Origin: Deltaproteobacteria bacterium UBA6967
GTDB lineage: Bacteria > SAR324 > NAC60-12
Assembly (NCBI GenBank): GCA_002450295.1
Contig: DJYX01000113.1
Location: 1 to 45,292, forward strand
Length of the DNA: 45,292 bases
Reading direction: 5' to 3'
This document shows positions 24,852 to 32,693 of this stretch, piece after piece. Position 1 is the first letter of the stretch; each line of letters begins with the position of its first letter. The translations under genes were made by a program, and so were the position numbers. The notes beneath the pieces were generated by a model. The model was not told the DNA's origin, ran no database searches, and was given only the letters and a program-made list of their open reading frames with translations.

Positions 24852-25865
24852 ATGCCCAAGCCACGAATCTCTTGGTTAGCAGTCCTATGGTTGAGCAGTG
24901 TAATGCTGCTGTTAGCCATCACAACCCTCTCAGCAGCCCCCATCAAAGTTGGATTGGTGACCGATGTGGGACGAGTCAATGATCGCAGCTTTAACCAATC
25001 TGCCTGGGAAGGTGTTGAGTTGGCCAAGTCCAATCTCGGTTTAGGAGACCGAGACATCAAGTATATCGAAACTCAAGATGCCAAGGATTATGCGGATAAC
25101 CTGGCTCAATTCATTGAAGCGGAGTACCAAGTCATCGTCACGGTTGGTTTCGCTCTAGGTGATGCAACTGTCAAGGCCGCTAAGGAAAATCCAGATACGT
25201 TATTCATTGGTGTTGATCAATACCAAGGTGAAGCGCTTCCCAACTTGGCAGGCCTGCTGTTCCCTGAAGATCAATCTGGATTCTTGGCTGGCGTGTTGGC
25301 AGCTGGAATGACGAAAAGTGGAACGATCGCAGCTGTCCTTGGAACGGATCTGATTCCTCCTGTTGTCGCTTTCAATGAGGGTTACATCGCAGGAGCCAAA
25401 TCAGTGAATCCTAAAATTAACGTTATTTCAACTTATCACCCTGGCGAAATCAGTCAGGCTTTTGTTGATCCAGAGTGGGGTGCGGCAACAGCAAAGCAGG
25501 CGATGGATCAGGGTGCTGACGTGATCTTTGGCGCAGGCGGTCTAACTGGAAATGGTGCTTTGCAGGAAGTTGCTTCACAAAAAGGTGTCTACTGCATTGG
25601 TGTGGATGCGGATCAGTGGTTTACCGTTCCAGCAGCCCATCCTTGCTTGATCTCCAGCGCAATGAAGCTGATTACACCCGCCGTCGCTGATCTGATCGGA
25701 CGGGCGCAAGCGGGCACCTTCAAAGGTGGAAATGTGTTTGGGGAAGCTGGATTGGCTCCATTTCATGATTTCGATAGTGCTGTTCCACAGCCCCTCAAGG
25801 ACATGTTAACAGCCGCTAAAGCTGGACTGGACAGCGGGATCATCAAAACTGGCTACGGCAACTAA
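24852..25865 (+). CDS. BMP-family periplasmic binding protein, probably nucleoside-specific
   Basis: The 337-residue protein has a Sec signal peptide (LSSVMLLLAITTLSAA, cleavage near residue 33) with no lipobox. The mature chain follows the BMP/PnrA/Med family: KVGLVTDVGRVNDRSFNQSAW near 36-56, TVGFALGDATVKAAKENP, FIGVDQYQ, LLFPEDQSGFLAGVLAAG and DVIFGAGGLTGNGALQ. Known members bind purine or other nucleosides. The upstream salvage enzymes and the downstream two-permease plus tandem-ATPase set support nucleoside import. GAGGAG stands seven bases before the ATG. A strong hairpin follows the gene. Confidence 0.92.
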   Translation: MPKPRISWLAVLWLSSVMLLLAITTLSAAPIKVGLVTDVGRVNDRSFNQSAWEGVELAKSNLGLGDRDIKYIETQDAKDYADNLAQFIEAEYQVIVTVGFALGDATVKAAKENPDTLFIGVDQYQGEALPNLAGLLFPEDQSGFLAGVLAAGMTKSGTIAAVLGTDLIPPVVAFNEGYIAGAKSVNPKINVISTYHPGEISQAFVDPEWGAATAKQAMDQGADVIFGAGGLTGNGALQEVASQKGVYCIGVDADQWFTVPAAHPCLISSAMKLITPAVADLIGRAQAGTFKGGNVFGEAGLAPFHDFDSAVPQPLKDMLTAAKAGLDSGIIKTGYGN

Positions 25866-25889
25866 TTACGTAGGTTCCCTAGTCTTCTC

Positions 25890-25915
25890 GGAGGTGCTTG
25901 AAAGCAAGCACCTCC
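25890..25915 (+). terminator. Terminator-like hairpin after the nucleoside-binding protein gene
   Basis: A perfect 11-bp stem (GGAGGTGCTTG / CAAGCACCTCC) closes a 4-nt AAAG loop. It lies 24 bases after the BMP stop and 34 bases before the first permease. The bases after it are C/T-rich rather than a pure T-run, so it may act as a partial terminator or an mRNA 3' stabiliser for the binding-protein transcript. Confidence 0.7.
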
Positions 25916-25949
25916 ACTCTCCCTCCTCTTATTCTGCCTCAACCGTTTC

Positions 25950-27098
25950 ATGGCACAGGCAAATTCCAAAGAACCCAAAAGTATTCAAAAGCGAATCTTC
26001 CTTGGTGTCCTGCTGATCCCATTCCTTGCTCTGCTGACCTCGCTTGTTGCTGGGGCAGTGGTGATGCTTGCTTTTGGAGATGATCCTATTTTGGCGTATC
26101 AAGGGCTTTTCCAGGGAGCTTTTGGAAGTGGGCGCGCTTGGAGTGTCACTATTCGAAAGATGATTCCCTTTATCCTCACGGGTCTCTCTGTAGCTGTCGC
26201 GTTCAAAGCTGGGCTCTTCAACATTGGGGCATCCGGGCAGTTTGTGATGGGCTCCGTTTGCTCAGTGGCCATTGGGATTCATTTTGAAGGACTTCCGATG
26301 ATCATTCATCTCCCATTGGCAATTTTAAGCGGGATGCTGGGAGGAATGATCTGGGGGGCAATCCCAGGACTTTTGAAAGTGACGACAGGAGCTCATGAAG
26401 TCATCGTCACAATCATGATGAATTATTTGGCATCACTTTTTGCTGGGTGGACAGTCTATGCTGGTGGAACACAAGGTCAAACTCCAGGTCCACTTTGGGA
26501 TCGGACTGCGAGGGCAATTTCAGAAACACCAGATGTCTTTGAATCTGCACAAATTCCATGGCTTTTTGGCCCCCCCTATCGTGTCCATTATGGGGTTTTT
26601 CTCGCATTGATCGGTGTGGTCGTTGTCTGGTGGTTGATTTACAAGACCACGATCGGCTTTGAGATTCGAACTGTTGGTCAAAATCCAAAGGCAGCCCGAT
26701 ATGCGGGAATTCGTGTGGAAAAAACCGTTGTGTTGACAATGGGACTTGCTGGAGCACTTGCAGGCTTGGCAGGCACAATAGAGACACTTGGTCTGAACCA
26801 CAAATTTGCCCCAGAGTTCGGTGGTCAGGTTGGTTTTGATGGAATTACGGTCGCACTGCTCGGTCAAACACACCCATTCGGAGTGGTCATCGCGTCTTTT
26901 CTATTTGGTGCTTTGGATGCTGGAGCAGCGAAGATGCAGTTTGAGTCGGGTGTCGCCGCAGATATTATTCAGGTCATACAGGCACTGGTGTTGGCATTTG
27001 TTGCAGCACCATTGATCATCAAGGCACTATTCCGCCTAAGGTCCAGTGGGGATGAGGAACATGCTACAAAATTGAACACAAGCTGGGGAGGTTCTTGA
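25950..27098 (+). CDS. Nucleoside ABC transporter permease 1
   Basis: The 382-residue membrane protein has about nine or ten spans and the BMP-type permease motifs FKAGLFNIGASGQFVMG (near 90-106), GAHEVIVTIMMNYLA (near 149-163) and TVGQNPKAARYAGI (near 245-258). It forms half of the inner-membrane channel with the next gene. No clear Shine-Dalgarno sequence precedes the ATG at 25950, and a strong hairpin lies just upstream. The second permease starts one base after its stop. Confidence 0.92.
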   Translation: MAQANSKEPKSIQKRIFLGVLLIPFLALLTSLVAGAVVMLAFGDDPILAYQGLFQGAFGSGRAWSVTIRKMIPFILTGLSVAVAFKAGLFNIGASGQFVMGSVCSVAIGIHFEGLPMIIHLPLAILSGMLGGMIWGAIPGLLKVTTGAHEVIVTIMMNYLASLFAGWTVYAGGTQGQTPGPLWDRTARAISETPDVFESAQIPWLFGPPYRVHYGVFLALIGVVVVWWLIYKTTIGFEIRTVGQNPKAARYAGIRVEKTVVLTMGLAGALAGLAGTIETLGLNHKFAPEFGGQVGFDGITVALLGQTHPFGVVIASFLFGALDAGAAKMQFESGVAADIIQVIQALVLAFVAAPLIIKALFRLRSSGDEEHATKLNTSWGGS

Positions 27099-27099
27099 A

Positions 27100-28140
27100 A
27101 TGACATTCTGGTCAAGGACTGCACGCATCTCAGTTTGTTTGGCCCTACTAATGATGATCATGGCAATTTTAGTAGAGATCACACCACTGGGAGAGAATCC
27201 ATGGATGAGAGTGTTTTTCGGGATCAGTGCTCTGAACTTCACTCTCCGTGCTGCCATCCCTTTAGTTTTAGGGGCATTAAGTGGAGTCCTTTGTGAGCGC
27301 TCTGGAATCATCAATATTGGCATCGAGGGAATGATGCTAGCCGGAGCATTTGCGGGATTTGTCGCAAAGTCATCTACGAATGATTGGCCACTTTACGCAA
27401 GCCTACTCTTCAGTGTGTTTGTGGCATTGGGAGTGGGTGGACTGATGGGATTGCTGCATGGACTTTTCTCGATCCGTTTCCGCATGGATCAAATCATCTC
27501 AGGCACCGTGATCATTATTCTAGCAGCAGGCCTTTCCTCCTATCTCTATGATCGCGATGCAATTTCTTCCGGAAAATTTACACCAATTCCAATCCCGCTC
27601 CTCTCAGAAATCCCAGTAATTGGCCCTGTGATATTTAACAATGCGCCCATCACTTACCTAGCGTTGGTTCTGGTCTTCGTTGTCCATGTTGCGATATTCC
27701 ATACCCGCTGGGGATTGCGCACAAGGGCAGTTGGGGAGCATCCACGAGCCGCAGATACGGAAGGCATCAATGTCAATCGGCAACGTTATGTCAACACAAT
27801 GTTGGGTGGAATGCTGGCGGGACTAGCCGGAGGATTTCTTGTTTTGGAGGCAGTCGGGCAATTTCAGGAAGGAATGACCGCAGGACGAGGATTTATTTCG
27901 CTGGCAGCAATGATTTTTGGCAACTGGACACCTTTCGGAGCATTGGGTGCCGCAACACTATTTGGCTACACTCAAGCCCTGCAGAATGAATTTTTACTGG
28001 CTGGGGTAACGACCATTCCGCGGCAGTTTGTCTCGATGCTCCCCTACATAGTGACGATCGTTGCAGTATCTGGTCTTGTGGGGCGAGTACGTCCACCAGC
28101 GGCCATAGGAAAGCCATACGATACGGAGGGAAGCAAGTGA
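27100..28140 (+). CDS. Nucleoside ABC transporter permease 2
   Basis: The 346-residue partner permease shows TLRAAIPLVLGALSG near 47-61, CERSGIINIGIEGMML near 65-80, RMDQIISGTVIIILAAG near 128-144 and RAVGEHPRAADTEGINVNRQRY near 208-229, all typical of the second BMP-importer permease. About nine spans are predicted. It begins one base after permease 1 (GAAATG context with GGAGG upstream) and its TGA overlaps the GTG start of the ATPase gene, so all three are translationally linked. Confidence 0.93.
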   Translation: MTFWSRTARISVCLALLMMIMAILVEITPLGENPWMRVFFGISALNFTLRAAIPLVLGALSGVLCERSGIINIGIEGMMLAGAFAGFVAKSSTNDWPLYASLLFSVFVALGVGGLMGLLHGLFSIRFRMDQIISGTVIIILAAGLSSYLYDRDAISSGKFTPIPIPLLSEIPVIGPVIFNNAPITYLALVLVFVVHVAIFHTRWGLRTRAVGEHPRAADTEGINVNRQRYVNTMLGGMLAGLAGGFLVLEAVGQFQEGMTAGRGFISLAAMIFGNWTPFGALGAATLFGYTQALQNEFLLAGVTTIPRQFVSMLPYIVTIVAVSGLVGRVRPPAAIGKPYDTEGSK

Positions 28141-29675
28141 GCGAATCAGCAGTTCTGGAAGCTCGCCAAATCAGTAAATGCTTTCCAGGAGTTGTGGCCA
28201 ACGAGAATGTCAATTTAAGCCTAAATTCAGGAGAAATTCTGGCCCTGTTGGGAGAAAACGGGGCAGGCAAGTCTACTTTGATGAACATCATCTATGGACT
28301 GTATCAGCCTTCATCAGGAGAAATTCGGGTGAAGGGCCGGTCTGTCAGAATGCATTCACCTAGGGATGCGATCGATCTGGGGATCGGGATGGTTCACCAA
28401 CACTTTCAATTGGTCCCAGTAATGACGGTGGTCGAAAATGTCATGCTGGGCAGTGAGAGTGTTCGTCAAGGCCTTTTGGATCGGGAAAAGGTTTCCAAGC
28501 GCGTTCAGCAGCTTTCTCAGGATTATCAATTGGAAGTTGACCCGACTGCTCTCGTTGAGGATTTGCCGGTTGGAATACGTCAGCGCGTGGAGATCATCAA
28601 GGCGCTTTACCGTGAAGCAGATATTCTGATTCTTGATGAACCCACAGCTGTTTTGACTCCTCAAGAAATTGAAGGGCTCTTCTCCGTGATGGATTTGCTT
28701 CGAAAGCAGGGCAAATCTATTATCTTCATTACCCACAAGTTGAAGGAAGTGCTCAGGATTGCAGATCGTATCTCTGTTCTGCGTCGTGGAAAAGTTGTAG
28801 GTGAAGCAACTCCCAGTGAAGCAACTGAGCCTGGATTGGCTGCAATGATGGTTGGTCGAGAGGTCATGCTGCAAGTTGATAAACAGGAAGCCAAGCCCGG
28901 GAAGCCAGTTCTGCAAGTGAAATGTTTAGAAGCGCGCGATGAACTGGGTGAAATTTGTCTCAGGAATGTGGAGTTGGAGGTTCATTCAGGGGAGATTGTT
29001 GGTGTTGCGGGTGTGCAAGGGAATGGGCAGACCGAATTAGTGGAAGTGCTGACGGGACTGCGAGAACTGGATCAGGGGACCTTACTGATCGGAGGCGAAG
29101 ACCTGACGAATAAGAATCCCCGAGAAATCACAGATCAGGGCAGAATATGTCACGTACCGGAAGACCGTCACGCCTTTGGAATGGTCGCAGGATATTCAGT
29201 GGCAGATAACCTGGTTCTGAATTCTTACTATAAGCCACCGTTTGCAAATGGCGTAACGGTTCTGCAGGAAGCTATCGATGAATATGCAGAAGCACTGGTT
29301 GAAAAGTTTGATGTTCGTACTCCCTCAGTATACACATCCGGGGGAAGTCTGTCCGGGGGCAATCAGCAGAAAATGGTGATTGCACGGGAGTTGAGTCGGC
29401 CGATTCAATTGCTCATTGCAGCACAGCCCACTCGGGGCATTGATGTTGGCTCGATTGAATTCATTCATCAGCAAATTGTTGCCAAGCGAGATGAGGGAGT
29501 GGCTGTGCTGTTGGTCAGTTCAGAGTTGGATGAAATACTTGCTCTCTCTGACCGGATTGTCGTGATGTATCGGGGCTCCATCATTGGGGAAGTGGATGGC
29601 AAGGAAGCGACCCGCCAACAGTTGGGCTTGCTTATGGCGGGGGTCAAATCAACTGAGACTGGAGTATTAGATTGA
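28137..29675 (+). CDS. Nucleoside ABC transporter ATPase, tandem domains
   Basis: The 512-residue protein starts at GTG (28137), overlapping the permease stop. The first ATPase domain has Walker A GENGAGKST at 39-47, a modified signature LPVGIRQRVEI typical of this family, and Walker B ILILDEPTAVLTPQE. The second has a degenerate Walker A GVQGNGQTE, signature LSGGNQQKMVIAREL and a late AAQPTRGIDVGS where Ala replaces the usual Walker B acid, so only the first site is likely to be fully active. It powers the heterodimeric permease. It ends 29 bases before a convergent gene. Confidence 0.94.
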   Translation: MSESAVLEARQISKCFPGVVANENVNLSLNSGEILALLGENGAGKSTLMNIIYGLYQPSSGEIRVKGRSVRMHSPRDAIDLGIGMVHQHFQLVPVMTVVENVMLGSESVRQGLLDREKVSKRVQQLSQDYQLEVDPTALVEDLPVGIRQRVEIIKALYREADILILDEPTAVLTPQEIEGLFSVMDLLRKQGKSIIFITHKLKEVLRIADRISVLRRGKVVGEATPSEATEPGLAAMMVGREVMLQVDKQEAKPGKPVLQVKCLEARDELGEICLRNVELEVHSGEIVGVAGVQGNGQTELVEVLTGLRELDQGTLLIGGEDLTNKNPREITDQGRICHVPEDRHAFGMVAGYSVADNLVLNSYYKPPFANGVTVLQEAIDEYAEALVEKFDVRTPSVYTSGGSLSGGNQQKMVIARELSRPIQLLIAAQPTRGIDVGSIEFIHQQIVAKRDEGVAVLLVSSELDEILALSDRIVVMYRGSIIGEVDGKEATRQQLGLLMAGVKSTETGVLD

Positions 29676-29704
29676 TAATTTTAAGTCTTTAGAAGGTTTC
29701 CCTA

Positions 29705-30181
29705 TCACTCCGCAAATTCCAAATCATCGGCTACCGCATGAATCCCCGCTTGTGCACACTCTTCATCAGAAGCAGAATCTGCTCCTGAAACTCCAATGCC
29801 CCCCAGAAAGCGTCCGCCTGCACTGAAGGGTAGCCCCCCCTGTGTTGGAACTACTCCATCTGCGTAGGCCAAGGCACCGATTTCTCCCAAATTTGCAGTG
29901 GAGGCTTGGGTAAGTGCGGCGGCGTAGGCTTTTCCTTGGGCAATTTCCGAGGTCATGGGTGAAGCCATTGGATTGCGAGCGAAGGCGGTTAGCCTGCCCT
30001 CTCGATTCATCACGGCAGCGGAGACATTGTAGCCTTTTTCTTGGCAGTCCTGAACAGCTGTAAGAGCCATCTGAACGGAGAGTTCGGCATTGAGAAACAC
30101 AAAGTTTTGAAGTGTCTGGGCCGAAATTGGGCTGTAGGATGCAGAAAGTACAAGGATAGTAATGAAAGTTCTTAGTGTCAT
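29705..30181 (-). CDS. GlcG/HbpS-like secreted protein
   Basis: The 158-residue protein has a signal peptide (FITILVLSASYSPISA, cleavage near residue 21). The mature part is the GlcG/HbpS (DUF336) fold: LSVQMALTAVQDCQEKGYNVSAAVMNREGRL split over its first helix and strand, a KAYAAALTQAS helix, and GGLPFSAGGRFLGGIGVSGA, the hallmark loop. Some relatives bind haem or cobalamin-like ligands or sense redox state; others have no known role. It is a single gene, convergent with the nucleoside importer. Confidence 0.88.
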   Translation of the reverse strand: MTLRTFITILVLSASYSPISAQTLQNFVFLNAELSVQMALTAVQDCQEKGYNVSAAVMNREGRLTAFARNPMASPMTSEIAQGKAYAAALTQASTANLGEIGALAYADGVVPTQGGLPFSAGGRFLGGIGVSGADSASDEECAQAGIHAVADDLEFAE

Positions 30182-30431
30182 GTTGGTTCCACTGAAAAAT
30201 TAGCTTTAAAGACTTCTCAATCTGCTGAGCTTACTTTCTGTGAGGGACTAGGGAATATTCGAAAATGAAACATTGCCTTGACGCCACGGGAACAGAGGCA
30301 TAACTTCAAGAAGAGAAGCAAAATAATGTGGCAACTAAAAGCGTACTTAATCGCTTCTCAATGTGACGCAGATTACAACAAGATGCTTAGTAAGGGAAGA
30401 GACAATCGAGAATTGGGAAGAGTGAGGAAAG

Positions 30432-30641
30432 ATGCTTGGGGACTATGAAATCGAGATTGCCGTGCTATTGGGTGCATTTAGTTTCTGGTGGCTGATGATT
30501 TATGATCGAGATCCAAGGAGAGTTTTCACTTTTCAGGACTCGATGATTTATCTTAAACAAATGTTTCAGTCCGCCTTAAAATCCCTTCCGGTTTTTTGGG
30601 CAATTGCCTTTCTTTTGGCTTATGTAATTGTGGAAGCCTGA
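30432..30641 (+). CDS. Small two-span membrane protein
   Basis: The 69-residue product has two hydrophobic segments (EIAVLLGAFSFWWLMIY near 8-24 and LPVFWAIAFLLAYVIVEA near 52-69) separated by a charged loop with DRDPRR and a short amphipathic helix. GAGGAAAG precedes the ATG by a normal spacing. No family is recognised. It is convergent with the Trm112-like gene, ending 12 bases before it. Coding status is supported by the ribosome-binding site and membrane pattern. Confidence 0.6.
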   Translation: MLGDYEIEIAVLLGAFSFWWLMIYDRDPRRVFTFQDSMIYLKQMFQSALKSLPVFWAIAFLLAYVIVEA

Positions 30642-30653
30642 CGAAACGATTTG

Positions 30654-30899
30654 TCAAAGTTGGATCGCTTCCTCGACAAGCATCACAGGAATATTTTTTC
30701 GTACAGGATATAGCCGGTCCCCAGCTTCACGAATTAATCCTCCATCAAGCTTGCCATTGACTTTACGCCCACCGATATTTTGTAGAACTCCCTCCTCAAT
30801 CTTCTGATTCAAATCAGTGATTTCTTGTTCAGATGCTACTCGAACTGGGGTTCTGTTATCGGGGCAGACCAGAATTTTGACAAATTCAGGATCGAGCAT
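30654..30899 (-). CDS. Trm112-like / UPF0434 family protein
   Basis: The 81-residue protein fits the Trm112-like family: LDPEFVKILVCPDNRTPV at the start, a middle helix, then LDGGLIREAGDRLYPVRKNIPVMLVEEA, the conserved L-Y-P-V-x-x-x-I-P-V-M-L segment. Only one Cys remains, so it cannot bind zinc through four Cys as some relatives do. Trm112 activates methyltransferases in eukaryotes and archaea; the bacterial role is unsettled. It is the last gene of the minus-strand run, 6 bases after the SH3/beta-lactamase-like gene. Confidence 0.88.
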   Translation of the reverse strand: MLDPEFVKILVCPDNRTPVRVASEQEITDLNQKIEEGVLQNIGGRKVNGKLDGGLIREAGDRLYPVRKNIPVMLVEEAIQL

Positions 30900-30905
30900 G
30901 AATCC

Positions 30906-32651
30906 TCAAAGAGATGCCTTGACGATCTCTGGTCGCTCCAACGCCTGAGATGCATGATAGACGAGCCTGTCTGTCTGCTTACACTCATTGTAGCGATGGT
31001 ACTGAATCGACATGTAGGTGTAGACCAACTCTGAGATACGACGCATGTGCTGGCTCAAATTGAAGGACCAGCCATTAGCGTTCCCGGAAATGCTCTTATA
31101 GTTTGCCCGCTCCATTGCCATCACCACTGTGTAGCTTTTTGGCCCCTCTGGCGTGTCGATTTGTACGATACCAATGTTCCCATTGATCCCCTTCACAAAG
31201 CCTGTTTTGTCCCAAACCTTCACGTTTTTATTGCGAGCAAAGCAGGTTCCATCCTTTAGTCGATCACGTGCACGTGGTCCATTTGGTTGGCCCATCAAGT
31301 AGAGAATTTCCTCAGCTGCCATTTCATTTTCGACTCTACTAAATTCTGGCCCCAGTGGTTGATCAGACCAGAGCGTCAGCATCAAGCGGTTCAAGTCTTC
31401 TGCAGAGACCTTGTTAAGATAGGTCTTTCCGTAGCGAGGGATGTATTCGACAACCTTCATTTCGTCATAGAGTCCAGTATCAGCCAAAATCTGGTTGACT
31501 TTCTTTGGGCCTCCGATCCAGCGCATGACCTTGTTAGTGTCAGAATTACTGCTGAAGCGGATCATTTTGCTGAGTGCTTTTTGGTGATGTTTGTTATGTT
31601 TGATTTCTCCCCGAAAACGCTGAAGCATGTAAGCTTGCAGTACGGGCACCTTGATTAAACTAGCAGCTTTGATTTGCACTTCTGGCCGGATGGAAACCAA
31701 CCTTTCCCCAGTCTCTAGATCCTGGACGACCATGCTCAACTTGTCTTGGGGACTCATTGTTTTCTTATCGTAGGACTCACGCAAAAAGTTCAGAATGCTG
31801 GCTTCAAGTGGAGAGGTATATAAACGCTCTGTTGCACTAGTAACTTTGCTCGGAAAATCGGCAGGCTCATAAAACTTTAGATGTCGACGAGCTACCCAAC
31901 CGGTTGTTCCTTTTGCGGTTTGAACCTTGCGCCATCCATTTTCTTCTGGAAAAGCGCTGACAACATGCATGCCTTTCCGGAGTTTCTCAATTACCTTGTA
32001 GTCTTTGCCGGGCCCAGAGCGGAGATTCAGAGTTCGGGTGCTGACTATCGCATAATCCGCTTCTTTTTCATTATAGACTTCCTCTTTTCCACGGGAGAGA
32101 ATTTTCAGATATTCGGTAGCTACCCACCCTCGTATACGTTTGCCAATCAGCTCTACTTCCACCCAACTCTCATCTGTTTCAGAATGTACTTGGAGCTTGT
32201 CGTTCTTTCGAAGAGTGTGCAGTACTTTGTACTTTGTTCCAGCTTGTGCTCTAAGATTTAGCTTAGGGACCTTCACAACCGCATGAAGTTCATAATTGGG
32301 TTGTTCCTTGGCAAAACGCAGATATTCTGAAGCGACCCAGCCTAATTCATTTTGGACTTTGACTTTAACCCACCCGTCATCTTGTCGATCTTTAACCTCA
32401 ACGACCTGATCTGCTTTGAGTGTTCCAATGACTTTACCGCGCTTTTTCGGGGATTGGCGGAGGTTGAGTCGGTTTGCGAGGACAACGGCTTTTTCAGCGC
32501 GGGATTGAATAGAGGATTGTCCTGGGCTTTGCCAGAGCATGTGAGGATTGAAGAAATCCTTGTGAGATTCACCCTGAGAATGAGCACTTTGACCAAGACA
32601 CATCAGACCCAAAAAAGCGGGGACCATGCGGGCAAAGATACTCTTTCTCAT
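30906..32651 (-). CDS. Secreted triple-SH3 domain plus beta-lactamase-fold serine hydrolase
   Basis: The 581-residue protein has a signal peptide (FLGLMCLGQSAHS, cleavage near 26). Three bacterial SH3 domains follow, near 53-113, 123-187 and 195-258, each opening with an LNLR motif and closing with GWVAxxxL. The C-terminal 300 residues are a class A beta-lactamase-like fold: SLIK (S-x-x-K nucleophile), MIRFSSNSDTNKVM with an S-x-N element, and VWDKTGFVKGINGNIG with KTG. I do not see the omega-loop Glu that deacylates true class A enzymes (the segment reads YGKTYLNKVSAEDLN), so a peptidoglycan-acting or penicillin-binding role is more likely than resistance. SH3 domains would bind the cell wall. 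AGGAAA precedes the ATG. Confidence 0.88.
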   Translation of the reverse strand: MRKSIFARMVPAFLGLMCLGQSAHSQGESHKDFFNPHMLWQSPGQSSIQSRAEKAVVLANRLNLRQSPKKRGKVIGTLKADQVVEVKDRQDDGWVKVKVQNELGWVASEYLRFAKEQPNYELHAVVKVPKLNLRAQAGTKYKVLHTLRKNDKLQVHSETDESWVEVELIGKRIRGWVATEYLKILSRGKEEVYNEKEADYAIVSTRTLNLRSGPGKDYKVIEKLRKGMHVVSAFPEENGWRKVQTAKGTTGWVARRHLKFYEPADFPSKVTSATERLYTSPLEASILNFLRESYDKKTMSPQDKLSMVVQDLETGERLVSIRPEVQIKAASLIKVPVLQAYMLQRFRGEIKHNKHHQKALSKMIRFSSNSDTNKVMRWIGGPKKVNQILADTGLYDEMKVVEYIPRYGKTYLNKVSAEDLNRLMLTLWSDQPLGPEFSRVENEMAAEEILYLMGQPNGPRARDRLKDGTCFARNKNVKVWDKTGFVKGINGNIGIVQIDTPEGPKSYTVVMAMERANYKSISGNANGWSFNLSQHMRRISELVYTYMSIQYHRYNECKQTDRLVYHASQALERPEIVKASL

Positions 32652-32693
32652 TGGGATTTCCTCTCATTAGCGGTAATTCTGTGGGACCGACTG

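Noticed and set aside
28356..28916. Minus-strand frame of 186 codons
   Set aside because: It lies entirely within the nucleoside importer ATPase gene, whose motifs are unmistakable; no independent support.
30326..30448. Possible 40-codon gene (MWQLKAYLIASQC start) overlapping the small membrane gene
   Set aside because: The ribosome-binding site is weak and the overlap with a better-supported start at 30432 makes it doubtful. Conservation would be needed to revive it.
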